Shown here one piece after another: positions 45,467-52,226 of a stretch of 64,000 nucleotides of DNA. Made by a program: the position numbers and the translations under genes. Every line of letters begins with the position of its first letter. Within the stretch, counting starts at the first letter, position 1. This DNA is from an uncultured Eubacteriales bacterium (GTDB taxonomy: Bacteria > Bacillota > Clostridia > Christensenellales > Aristaeellaceae). The notes below the pieces were generated by a model. It searched no databases. It saw nothing but the letters and a program-made list of their open reading frames with translations, and was not told where the DNA came from. The stretch spans positions 62,001 to 126,000 of the forward strand of contig CADCFG010000001.1 of assembly GCA_902800625.1 (NCBI GenBank), written 5' to 3'.

Positions 45467-46311
45467 CGCTCGCTCTCCCCTTCCAGGATCTCCCGAAGCG
45501 CCTTGGCCGCGGCATCGAAGGCCTCATCCGCGCTGGAGTAGCAGAAGGTGCCCCGGCGGCGTCCGTCCCGCTCCAGGGCGTCCAACCCCTGGAACACGGT
45601 CAAATGCGGCTCCAGCGTCAGCGCCGCGCCGCCGTGGTTCACGTAATCCGTCACGATCCCGGCCACGTTGCCCACGCCCTTGCCCGCCGGGACCACGCTG
45701 CCGTCCGCCAGCGCGTCCTTGACGTGCAGGTAGTGGGTGCGGTCCTTCAAGAGCGCCCAGGCTTCAAGGGTGTCCTGGCCGCACTGCACGAAGTTGGCCG
45801 GGTCGAACACGCCCGCAAGCGCCGGGACATTCTCCAGGATGTCCGCACAGCGGGCGGCGTTGTCGCCGTAGATGCCCTTTTCGTTCTCGTGGCACAGCAG
45901 GACGCCGGAGCCCTCCGCAGCCTCCGCCATGCGGGTCAGCCGCTCAAGCACCTCGTCGCGGTAAATGGCCGGATCCTCCCCCCGTGGGATGTAGAAGGAG
46001 AATATGCGCAGGTGCTTCGCGTCCAGCTCATGGGCCACGTCCAGCGTGTGCTTTAGGACGTCCATGTGCCTGTTGAAGTCGTCCTTCACGATGTCAATCT
46101 TGCCGATGGGCGAGCCCACCGACCAGGTCGCAAGCCCGTTGTCCGCAAGGCGTTTTTTGACCTCCCGGGCCTTTTCGAGGCTGATATCGGACACGTTCTG
46201 CCCGTCCACGCTGCGAATCTCCAGCCCCTGCATATGGTTTCTAAGCATGGCCGCGATTTGTCCGCCGAGGCTGGCGCTGGCCTCGTCCGCGAATGCGTAA
46301 ATCCCAGGCAT
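45463..46311 (-). CDS. Sugar phosphate isomerase/epimerase (AP-endonuclease-2-like TIM barrel)
   Basis: The 282-aa protein has the xylose-isomerase-like TIM-barrel pattern: GLEIRSVDGQNVSD, LRIFSFYIPRGEDPAIYRDE, VLLCHENEKGIYGD (Glu/His metal ligands), GVFDPANFVQCG, and HYLHVKDA with metal His. The ATG at 46311 has AAAGGAG 8 nt upstream; the ATG six bases earlier would be only 2 nt from it. It probably isomerises or epimerises a keto-sugar produced by the neighbouring oxidoreductase. Confidence 0.88.
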   Translation of the reverse strand: MPGIYAFADEASASLGGQIAAMLRNHMQGLEIRSVDGQNVSDISLEKAREVKKRLADNGLATWSVGSPIGKIDIVKDDFNRHMDVLKHTLDVAHELDAKHLRIFSFYIPRGEDPAIYRDEVLERLTRMAEAAEGSGVLLCHENEKGIYGDNAARCADILENVPALAGVFDPANFVQCGQDTLEAWALLKDRTHYLHVKDALADGSVVPAGKGVGNVAGIVTDYVNHGGAALTLEPHLTVFQGLDALERDGRRRGTFCYSSADEAFDAAAKALREILEGESER

Positions 46312-46324
46312 ATCCATCTCTCCT

Positions 46325-47740
46325 TTACTCCAGTGTGAAGCTGAGCAGCGATGTGCCGCCCCGCCCGTGATACGTGAAATACAGCGCGTGCACGCCGTCC
46401 GGCAGCGCCACGTCCGCGGCGGTGTCCCGCCAGTTGGCGCTGTGGGGCACGGGCACGCGGCCCAGCTCCTCGCCGTCCCAGGCGGTCTTGACGGAGAAGT
46501 ATCCGGTGGCGTAGCCCCGGATGCGCAGGGTGATGCGCCCGACGTCCTTGAAGTCGAAGTACTTGAAGCCGCAGGTGGCGCCCTCCATCATGTTCACGAT
46601 ATAACCCGGCTCGTGATCGTCGTCCCGGCCATCCTGTGTGAGTATGGGAAAGCGTCCGTCCAGCCAGAGGGGGCTCGCCGGCCCGCCGGTGTACATGTGA
46701 TCTTCGCCGGTGAACAGGTTGCAGGCGATGTGGGCCGGATAGGTGCCCTTTCCTTCCAGCGGGCCGCCGTTCAGGCCGCAGGAGGTCATCTCCGCCTGGT
46801 CGAACGTGCCGTCCGGGTTCATGTGGATCGGCTCGGCCATGGCCTGGCGGGAGAAGTTGGTGCCGTTGGTGTGGCGGTGGTAGAAGATGTAATACTTGCC
46901 GTTGATCTGCACCAGTCCGCCGTGGTTATTGGCGCAGTACAGCATGGGCTTGTCGGCGGGCTTGTAGGTGTCGATGTGCAGATCGCAGTTGCTCACCAGC
47001 ACGCCCTTGTACTCGAAGCCGCCGTCGGGCCTGTCGCTCATGGCATAGCACAGCTCATGGCCCACGATGGAGGAATACACGAAGTAATAGATATCGCCAA
47101 ACTTGCGGATGGAGGACGCCTCGAAGAACTCGTGGCCCTCGTAGCCGCTGCCCTTGGCATAGGGGTGGCTGGGCAGCAGGGTCTTCGGCCCCTCGAGGAC
47201 CGTCAGCATGTCCCTGTCCAGCCGCGTGACCATGGGGCCGTGGCGGGACAGGTCGCCCGGGGCGCAGAAGCCGGTGTAGAGCCAGGTGCTCTCCCCCTCC
47301 GTGAGCACGCCGGGATCGAACTGCGGCTCGTCCCCCTCGCGCTCGCCCAGGCGGGTGCCGTCCGGGTAGCGCACGTAGCCCAGGAACTCATACTTCCCGG
47401 CGGGGGTGTCGCACACTGCTACGGAGACATAGCAGAACTTGTCGATCACGTAGTAAAGGTAATACCGCCCATCCGGCCCGCGGGTGACGTCCGGCGCGTA
47501 GAGGCAGCCGTCGCCGTCGCGGTTGTCCGGGTCGTCGGTCTTTTTAAAGATCACGCCCTCATATCGCCAATCGGCCAGGTTGTCCACGGGCGCCGACCAG
47601 CATACATAGTCGTTCAGGCAATAGGCATGGCCGCGGAAGCGGTCGTGGGAGCCGTAGACGTACACCCGGCCGTCGAACACGTGGGGCTCGCCGTCGGGAA
47701 CGTACTCCCAGCTGGGCAGATAGGGATTGAAGGCTTGCAT
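46325..47740 (-). CDS. Glycoside hydrolase family 43-like protein with C-terminal carbohydrate-binding module
   Basis: The 471-aa protein starts at the ATG at 47740 (MQAFNPYLPSWEYVPDGEPH), with AGGAGG upstream. The five-bladed beta-propeller hallmarks are DGEPHVFDGRVYVYGSHDRF (catalytic base Asp, near residue 15), YAPDVTRGPDGRYYLYY (pKa-modulating Asp) and GHEFFEASSIRKFGDIYYFV (general acid Glu). Residues from about 390 form a CBM6-like beta-sandwich (RIRGYATGYFSVKTAWDGEE). No signal peptide is seen, so it acts on imported oligosaccharides. The likely substrates are arabino- or xylo-oligosaccharides; the exact one is unknown. Confidence 0.9.
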   Translation of the reverse strand: MQAFNPYLPSWEYVPDGEPHVFDGRVYVYGSHDRFRGHAYCLNDYVCWSAPVDNLADWRYEGVIFKKTDDPDNRDGDGCLYAPDVTRGPDGRYYLYYVIDKFCYVSVAVCDTPAGKYEFLGYVRYPDGTRLGEREGDEPQFDPGVLTEGESTWLYTGFCAPGDLSRHGPMVTRLDRDMLTVLEGPKTLLPSHPYAKGSGYEGHEFFEASSIRKFGDIYYFVYSSIVGHELCYAMSDRPDGGFEYKGVLVSNCDLHIDTYKPADKPMLYCANNHGGLVQINGKYYIFYHRHTNGTNFSRQAMAEPIHMNPDGTFDQAEMTSCGLNGGPLEGKGTYPAHIACNLFTGEDHMYTGGPASPLWLDGRFPILTQDGRDDDHEPGYIVNMMEGATCGFKYFDFKDVGRITLRIRGYATGYFSVKTAWDGEELGRVPVPHSANWRDTAADVALPDGVHALYFTYHGRGGTSLLSFTLE

Positions 47741-47861
47741 GGCGGTTCCTCCTGTATGGTCGGTTTGGTTGGGGCGTGATGCGCCGGGCGCCGGCTTTCT
47801 GTCGGGCGGGCGGCGTTGCGCCGTCTGCCCCGCCCTCCCAAAGGGGGAAGGGTTTTGCAAT

Positions 47862-48173
47862 GGCTTCCCCTTGAGGGGAAGCTGTCTCGGAAGGGGGGAA
47901 GGTTTTTTGCGATGGCTTCCCCTTGAGGGGAAACCGTCTCGGAAGGGGAAGGTTTTTTTCGATGGCTTCCCCTTGAGGCGAAGCTGTCTCTGAAGGGGGA
48001 AGGTTTTTTACAACGGCTTCCCCTTGAGGGGAAGCTGTCTCGGAGCAAAGCGGAGAGACTGATGAGGTGTCTCCATTGGGTTTTGTGCGTCCATACCGAT
48101 TAAGGTACTTGTCGGAACGGGGCCACCTCATCAGTCAGACATTCGTCTGACAGCTTCCCCTCAAGGGGAAGCC
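47862..48173. repeat. Tandem/inverted repeat block, family B
   Basis: Four direct units start at 47862, 47914, 47964 and 48015 (period about 51 bp). Each contains the palindrome TTCCCCTTGAGGGGAA, then GCTGTCTCGG, a G-run and T6-T7. The block ends in an inverted unit (CACCTCATCAGTCAGAC, then CAGCTTCCCCTCAAGGGGAAGCC, given here in two parts). It matches MITE-like elements with GACTGATGAGGTG ends. The flanking 47741-47861 contains nothing else recognisable. Confidence 0.8.
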
Positions 48174-48184
48174 TTTTGAGCCGC

Positions 48185-48508
48185 CTATCGCCGGATGAAC
48201 CGTTCGTCCCGAGGCTCGTCGTCGATGGCGGTGAAGCGCTCCACGGTCATGTGCAGGTCGTACTTTTCGCGCAGGGCGGCGATTTTCGCCATCATGGGCG
48301 AGGCGTGGTGGGCGTCGATGGCGGCCTGGTCGCGCCAGCTGTCGATGAGCAGTACGGTTTCCGGGTCGTCCATGCTTATGAAATACTCATAGCGCAGGTT
48401 TCCGTCCTCGGCGCGGATGGCCGCCACGGTACCGCTTTGCGTCATCTCCCCGGCGAAAGCCCGGGCGCTGCCATTTTCGCCGGTATAGCGCAGGTTGACC
48501 GTAATCAT
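48185..48508 (-). CDS. Antibiotic biosynthesis monooxygenase (ABM)-domain protein
   Basis: The 107-aa protein starts at the ATG at 48508 (MITVNLRYTG), preceded by AGAGGTG. It has the dimeric alpha/beta ABM fold pattern NLRYEYFISMDDPETVLLID and SWRDQAAIDAHHASPMMAKI with the conserved His. Such small proteins act as quinol monooxygenases (YgiN-like) or haem/aromatic-binding proteins. It stands alone between repeat elements, so the role cannot be refined. Confidence 0.85.
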   Translation of the reverse strand: MITVNLRYTGENGSARAFAGEMTQSGTVAAIRAEDGNLRYEYFISMDDPETVLLIDSWRDQAAIDAHHASPMMAKIAALREKYDLHMTVERFTAIDDEPRDERFIRR

Positions 48509-48587
48509 GCCGCACACCTCTCTTTTCTTTATAACATTATATACCCAAACCCGCCCGGGGGCAAGGGCAATGGCACAAAATGAGGAT

Positions 48588-48670
48588 GCAGATTCTTCGA
48601 CTTCGGCTCCGCCTCCGCTCAGAATGACAGGAAAGCCTGACCATTATCCTAAACGAAGGAAGCAAAGCCA
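48588..48670. repeat. Dispersed repeat, family A copy 4
   Basis: CAGATTCTTCGACTTCGGCT and CTCAGAATGACAGG face TTATCCTAAACGAAGGAAGC, an imperfect palindromic element. The rest of 48509-48757 shows no gene. Confidence 0.6.
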
Positions 48671-48757
48671 AAGGGCTCTGGCCTATCCATCTTCTGAATG
48701 GCATTGGAAGGTACAGGCTGAATTGCCGCCAGGGCCTCTCATAAAACGCAATAAAAG

Positions 48758-48784
48758 AGCCCAGGCCATCCCGGGGCCTGGGCT
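48758..48784 (-). terminator. Terminator of the prepilin gene
   Basis: AGCCCAGGCC and GGCCTGGGCT form a 10-bp stem, followed on the minus strand by CTTTTATTGCGTTTT, 31 nt after the stop at 48816. Confidence 0.88.
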
Positions 48785-48815
48785 GTGGGGAAAGACGGTA
48801 GGACCGTCATTGTAC

Positions 48816-49205
48816 TTAGCTAATAGTAACCTTCATATTGGTAGTATCGGCAATGACAGACCAACTCGAACCACTAGTCTTCGCAGTCACTTCAATACCT
48901 GAGCCATCAATGCCATCAGAAATACTGATCTTCTCAGCTTCTCCACCAGGAGCACTCTGCCACTTTGCCTGAGCCTGCTTAGCATTAACAGTGGTGGCGG
49001 TAGGAGTGGCTTTGCCATCCCATGTAAGCAGCCATGTCATCTGCTCGGCATAAGCGCTGCGCAGGTTGGCCTGGTCAGTCGCTTCACGGCTCTTCTCCAG
49101 CTGGGTAGTGAACACCGGGATCGCGATCGCCACCAGCACGGCGATGATCGCGACGACGATCAGCAGCTCGGCCAGGGTAAAGCCCTTCTTGTTGTTCTTC
49201 TTCAT
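48816..49205 (-). CDS. Orphan type IV prepilin-like protein
   Basis: The 129-aa protein has a short basic leader MKKNNKKG followed by the class III prepilin N-terminus FTLAELLIVVAIIAVLVAIA; cleavage is expected between Gly8 and Phe9, with Glu5 of the mature form present. The globular part is short, Thr/Ser/Ala-rich and noticeably more AT-rich in codon use than neighbouring genes. AAAGGAG lies upstream. No prepilin peptidase, PilB, PilC or other pilin gene is in the window, so assembly would depend on genes elsewhere. It may be a recently acquired or variable pilin. Confidence 0.88.
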   Translation of the reverse strand: MKKNNKKGFTLAELLIVVAIIAVLVAIAIPVFTTQLEKSREATDQANLRSAYAEQMTWLLTWDGKATPTATTVNAKQAQAKWQSAPGGEAEKISISDGIDGSGIEVTAKTSGSSWSVIADTTNMKVTIS

Positions 49206-49419
49206 TGAGAACTCTCCTTTCAGATACGTATCTGGGATATTTGAGACGCGCGCGTCTCAACGGACTTCCGGACAGACTAAACCGGTTCATCTGCCCGAAA
49301 CGCTCTATTTCCAGGCCGCCGGGACGGCCTATGAAACCACGGTCGGCGTATGCCCACGACATTCTATGACGCGCGGGCCTCCGGCTTTCTTGTTCTATTG
49401 GTCGCCGGAGTGATCTCAT
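49206..49419 (-). promoter_or_regulatory. Long structured leader of the prepilin gene
   Basis: The roughly 210-nt leader contains a stem CTCCGGC/GCCGGAG near its 5' end (about 49380-49411), a GC-rich hairpin GGCCGTCCCGGCGGCC, a perfect 20-bp palindrome TTGAGACGCGCGCGTCTCAA (49241-49260) and AGATACGTATCT (49222-49233) just before the ribosome binding site. None of the known c-di-GMP-I or -II riboswitch cores is recognisable. Confidence 0.6.
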
Positions 49420-49425
49420 AGGGAG

Positions 49426-49454
49426 ATTATATACCATTTGTCATATAATGTCAA
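49426..49454 (-). promoter_or_regulatory. Consensus promoter of the prepilin gene
   Basis: On the minus strand TTGACA (49449-49454) and TATAAT (49426-49431), both perfect, with a 17-bp spacer. Confidence 0.93.
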
Positions 49455-49597
49455 GCAAAAAGTTAAACGAAAACGCATTTATTTACAAATATTTGTAACT
49501 GAGGGGCGGAGTGGATATGGCATATGACCTCCCCAGTCACGCTCCGCGCGACAGCTCCCTCGGGGACGGGCCTTTGGGGGCGCGAAGTTCGTCCGAC

Positions 49598-49815
49598 ACC
49601 TCATCCGGCGCTTCGCGCCACCTTCCCCTCAAGGGGAAGGCTTTGGGGATGGACGGCATTCGAGGGAGATGGCTTTGCGTGGCTAACACCTCATCCGACA
49701 CCTCATCCGGCGCTACGCGCCACCTTCCCCTCGAGGGGAAGGCTTTGGGAAAGCGGCAGAGGTATGGCTTCCCCTTGAGGGGAAGCTGTCGCCGTCAGGC
49801 GACTGATGAGGTGGG
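49598..49815. repeat. Family B repeats, second block
   Basis: CACCTCATCCGGCGCTTCGC and CACCTTCCCCTCAAGGGGAA-GGCTTTGGGGATGGACGGC recur in tandem, then end with TTCCCCTTGAGGGGAAGCTG and GACTGATGAGGTG. The unit at about 49598-49676 is nearly identical to 50208-50293. Confidence 0.75.
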
Positions 49816-49829
49816 CATACCATTATTAA

Positions 49830-50173
49830 TTATAGATACTTCATAATATCCGCGCACACACTTTCGAAATGCCGATTCACTTCCAGATTTGAATACCGCA
49901 ACACGCGAAGTCCAAGTCCGGAAAGATATTCGTCGCGCACCCTGTCCGCAGCCGCCCCGTCATCCTCGTAGTGCTGGGAACCATCCAGTTCAACCACCAA
50001 ATTCGCCGTGGCACAGTAAAATCCACGATATAGGCTCCTAACACCTTTTGCCGATTAAAGCGTACAGGAAGCGGCTTCAAGAAATCATACCAGAGATGGC
50101 GCTCTTCCCTGGTCATCTCACGCCGTAGCTTTTGGGCGAAAGGACGGAGCGCTGGGTTGTGGGTCTGATTCAC
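49830..50173 (-). pseudogene. Frameshifted DUF559-domain gene
   Basis: The GTG start at 50173 has GGAGGT 7 nt upstream. The first part reads REMTREERHLWYDFLKPLPV and RFNRQKVLGAYIVDF, the typical DUF559 (Vsr/endonuclease-like) N-terminus. Near 50017-50021 one base is missing in a T-run; in the next frame the protein continues YCATANLVVELDGSQHYEDD, then LSGLGLRVLRYSNLEVNRHF to a stop at 49830-49832. With one base restored it would be a full-length DUF559 protein of about 115 aa. Either a real inactivating mutation or a homopolymer sequencing error. Confidence 0.8.
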
Positions 50174-50207
50174 GTGCAACACCTCCGGGGCGGTTTATGT
50201 TGCCTCG

Positions 50208-50293
50208 TCCAACACCTCATCCGGCGCTTCGTGCCACCTTCCCCTCGAGGGGAAGGCTTTGGGGATGGACGGCATTCGAGGGGAATGGCTTTG
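50208..50293. repeat. Family B repeat, third copy
   Basis: CACCTCATCCGGCGCTTCGT followed by CACCTTCCCCTCGAGGGGAA and GGCTTTGGGGATGGACGGCA, an almost exact copy of the unit at 49598-49676. It flanks the DUF559 remnant on the other side. Confidence 0.75.
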
Positions 50294-50299
50294 TTGGAA

Positions 50300-50328
50300 A
50301 TACAAAAGGAGGCGGGCAAGCCGCCTCC
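50300..50328 (-). terminator. Terminator of ptsI
   Basis: GGAGGCGG-CTTG-CCCGCCTCC followed on the minus strand by TTTTGTATTT, 10 nt after the ptsI stop. Confidence 0.88.
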
Positions 50329-50338
50329 ATGTTGGGGT

Positions 50339-52021
50339 TTATTCGATGGGCACCTCGTCGCTCAACAGGTCGGCCAGCACCTTCTCCTTGACGGCGGAGG
50401 CGTTGGTCTCGCGGATCTTCTGGCGCAGGGGCAGCACGCTGCGCGGGGAGACGGACAGCTCGTCGATGCCGATGGAGAGGAAGGTCTCCGTCAGGGCCAG
50501 GTCCGCGCCCAGCTCGCCGCAGATGCCCACCCAGACGCCGTTCTTGTGGGCGTTGTCGCACACCATCTTCAAAAGTCGCAGCACGGCCGGATGGTGGGGG
50601 TTGAAGAAGCGGCCCAGGTCATTGTTCTGGCGGTCGCAGGCCAGGGTGTACTGGGTCAGGTCGTTGGTGCCGCAGGAGAAGAAGTCCACCAGCTTGGCCA
50701 GGCGGTCGCTCATCACCGCGGCGGCGGGGGTCTCGATCATGATGCCGATCTGCACGTCTGGGCTGTAGGGCTTGCCCTCGGCGTCCAGCTCCTTCTTCAC
50801 GATGTCGCACATCTTCTTGGCTTCCTTGACCTCCCAGACGGACGTGACCATCGGGAACATGATGCCCAGATGACCGTAGGCGGAGGCGCGATAGAGGGCG
50901 CGCAGCTGGGTCTTGAAGATCTCCGGCCGGTTCAGGCAGATGCGCAGCGCGCGGTTGCCCAGGGCCGGGTTCTCCTCCTTGGGCATGTTGAAGTAGTCGA
51001 TCTGCTTGTCCGCGCCGATGTCCAGCGTGCGGATGACGACTTCCTTGTCGCCCATGTCGGACAGCACCTGCTTATAGGCCTCGAACTGGTAGTCCTCGGT
51101 GGGATAGTCGTCGCAGTTCAGGTACAGGAATTCGGAGCGGAACAGGCCCACGCCGCCACCGTCGTTGGCCAGCACCATGGACACATCCTCGGGATTGCCG
51201 ATGTTGCAGAACACCTTGATCTTCTGGCCGTCCTTGGTGACGTTCTCCTGGCCCTTCAGCTGCTCCAGCAGCTTGCGCTGGCGCAGCTGCTCCTCGCGCT
51301 TGGCCTTCATCACGTTGCGGGTGGCCTCGTCGGCGTCCACCACGATGCTGCCGGTGGAGCCGTCCACGATCACCTCGCGGCCAGCGAACTCCGCCTTCAG
51401 CTGCTTGCCCACGCCGATGATGGCGGGGATGCCCATGGTGCGCGCCAGGATGGCGGTGTGGCTGGAGCCGCTGCCGCCCTCGGTGACAAAGCCCAGGATC
51501 TTGGCCTTGTCCAGCTGCACGGTCTCGCTGGGGGCCAGGTCGTCCGCGGCCAGTATGACGGGCACGTCGGAATCGATGCCGCCCTGCACCACGCCTGTGA
51601 GGATGCCAACGATGCGGCCGGACACGTCCTTCACGTCCGCGGCGCGGGCCTGCATGTAGGTGTCGTCCATCTGGGCGAACATCTCGGCAAACTGCTCTGC
51701 GGTGTCGGTGACGGCGGCCTCGGCGTTCAGCTTCTCCTCCTTGATGAGGTTCTCGATGGACTCCACATAGTCGTCGTCCTCGCACATCATCTGGTGGGTC
51801 TCGAACAGTATGGCGGCCTCCTCGCCGGCCTCCGCCAAAGCCTTGTCATACAGCTGGCCAAGCTGCTCGATGGCCTTTTGCTGGGCGACCTTGAAGCGAT
51901 CCCACTCGGCGGCGGTGTCCTCCACCTGATAGCGGCGGATGGCGCTGGTCGTGCGCTGATAGAAATAGAGCGGCCCCATGGCCACGCCGGTGGATACGCC
52001 CTTGCCCTGGATAGAAATCAT
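50339..52021 (-). CDS. ptsI: PTS enzyme I (PEP-protein phosphotransferase)
   Basis: The 560-aa protein has all EI parts: the N-terminal helical HPr-binding region, the phospho-histidine loop TEGGSGSSHTAILARTMGIP (about residues 181-200) and the PEP-binding TIM barrel with FLYLNCDDYPTED, GNRALRICLNRPEIF, FFSCGTNDLTQYTLACDRQN (catalytic Cys region) and VGICGELGAD. It takes phosphate from PEP and passes it to HPr. HPr itself is not in the window. The ATG at 52021 follows AAAGGGGAATG. It lies downstream of scrA, separated by a 205-bp repeat-bearing gap. Confidence 0.97.
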   Translation of the reverse strand: MISIQGKGVSTGVAMGPLYFYQRTTSAIRRYQVEDTAAEWDRFKVAQQKAIEQLGQLYDKALAEAGEEAAILFETHQMMCEDDDYVESIENLIKEEKLNAEAAVTDTAEQFAEMFAQMDDTYMQARAADVKDVSGRIVGILTGVVQGGIDSDVPVILAADDLAPSETVQLDKAKILGFVTEGGSGSSHTAILARTMGIPAIIGVGKQLKAEFAGREVIVDGSTGSIVVDADEATRNVMKAKREEQLRQRKLLEQLKGQENVTKDGQKIKVFCNIGNPEDVSMVLANDGGGVGLFRSEFLYLNCDDYPTEDYQFEAYKQVLSDMGDKEVVIRTLDIGADKQIDYFNMPKEENPALGNRALRICLNRPEIFKTQLRALYRASAYGHLGIMFPMVTSVWEVKEAKKMCDIVKKELDAEGKPYSPDVQIGIMIETPAAAVMSDRLAKLVDFFSCGTNDLTQYTLACDRQNNDLGRFFNPHHPAVLRLLKMVCDNAHKNGVWVGICGELGADLALTETFLSIGIDELSVSPRSVLPLRQKIRETNASAVKEKVLADLLSDEVPIE

Positions 52022-52060
52022 ATTCTCATTCCCCTTTCACAATTTTATCGATGTGGATAA

Positions 52061-52225
52061 TTAGGAATTAGGAATGAGGAATGAGGAATTCTGGAGGAAA
52101 TCCTTACGGATTGATTTTGATCGATCCGGCCAAACGGACATCACGCCATTCAGTCGCTATTCAATCAAGACAAATTCCGGCAGGAATTTTACCTCAATTC
52201 CTCATTCCTCATTCCCCATTCCTCA
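52061..52225. repeat. MITE-like element with 20-bp perfect inverted ends, family C
   Basis: GGAATGAGGAATGAGGAATT (52071-52090) and AATTCCTCATTCCTCATTCC (52196-52215) are perfect inverted repeats around about 105 bp of unrelated sequence. The outer parts repeat the GGAATGA/TCATTCC 7-mer. The element ends two bases from the scrA stop codon and separates scrA from ptsI. Confidence 0.8.
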
Positions 52226-52226
52226 T

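Noticed and set aside
47862..48173. CRISPR array
   Set aside because: The repeats are palindromic and spacers are not unique: the whole 51-bp unit is repeated, and there are no cas genes.
49206..49425. c-di-GMP-I or -II riboswitch before the prepilin gene
   Set aside because: I looked for the GEMM core and the class II core and found neither; kept as an unidentified structured leader.
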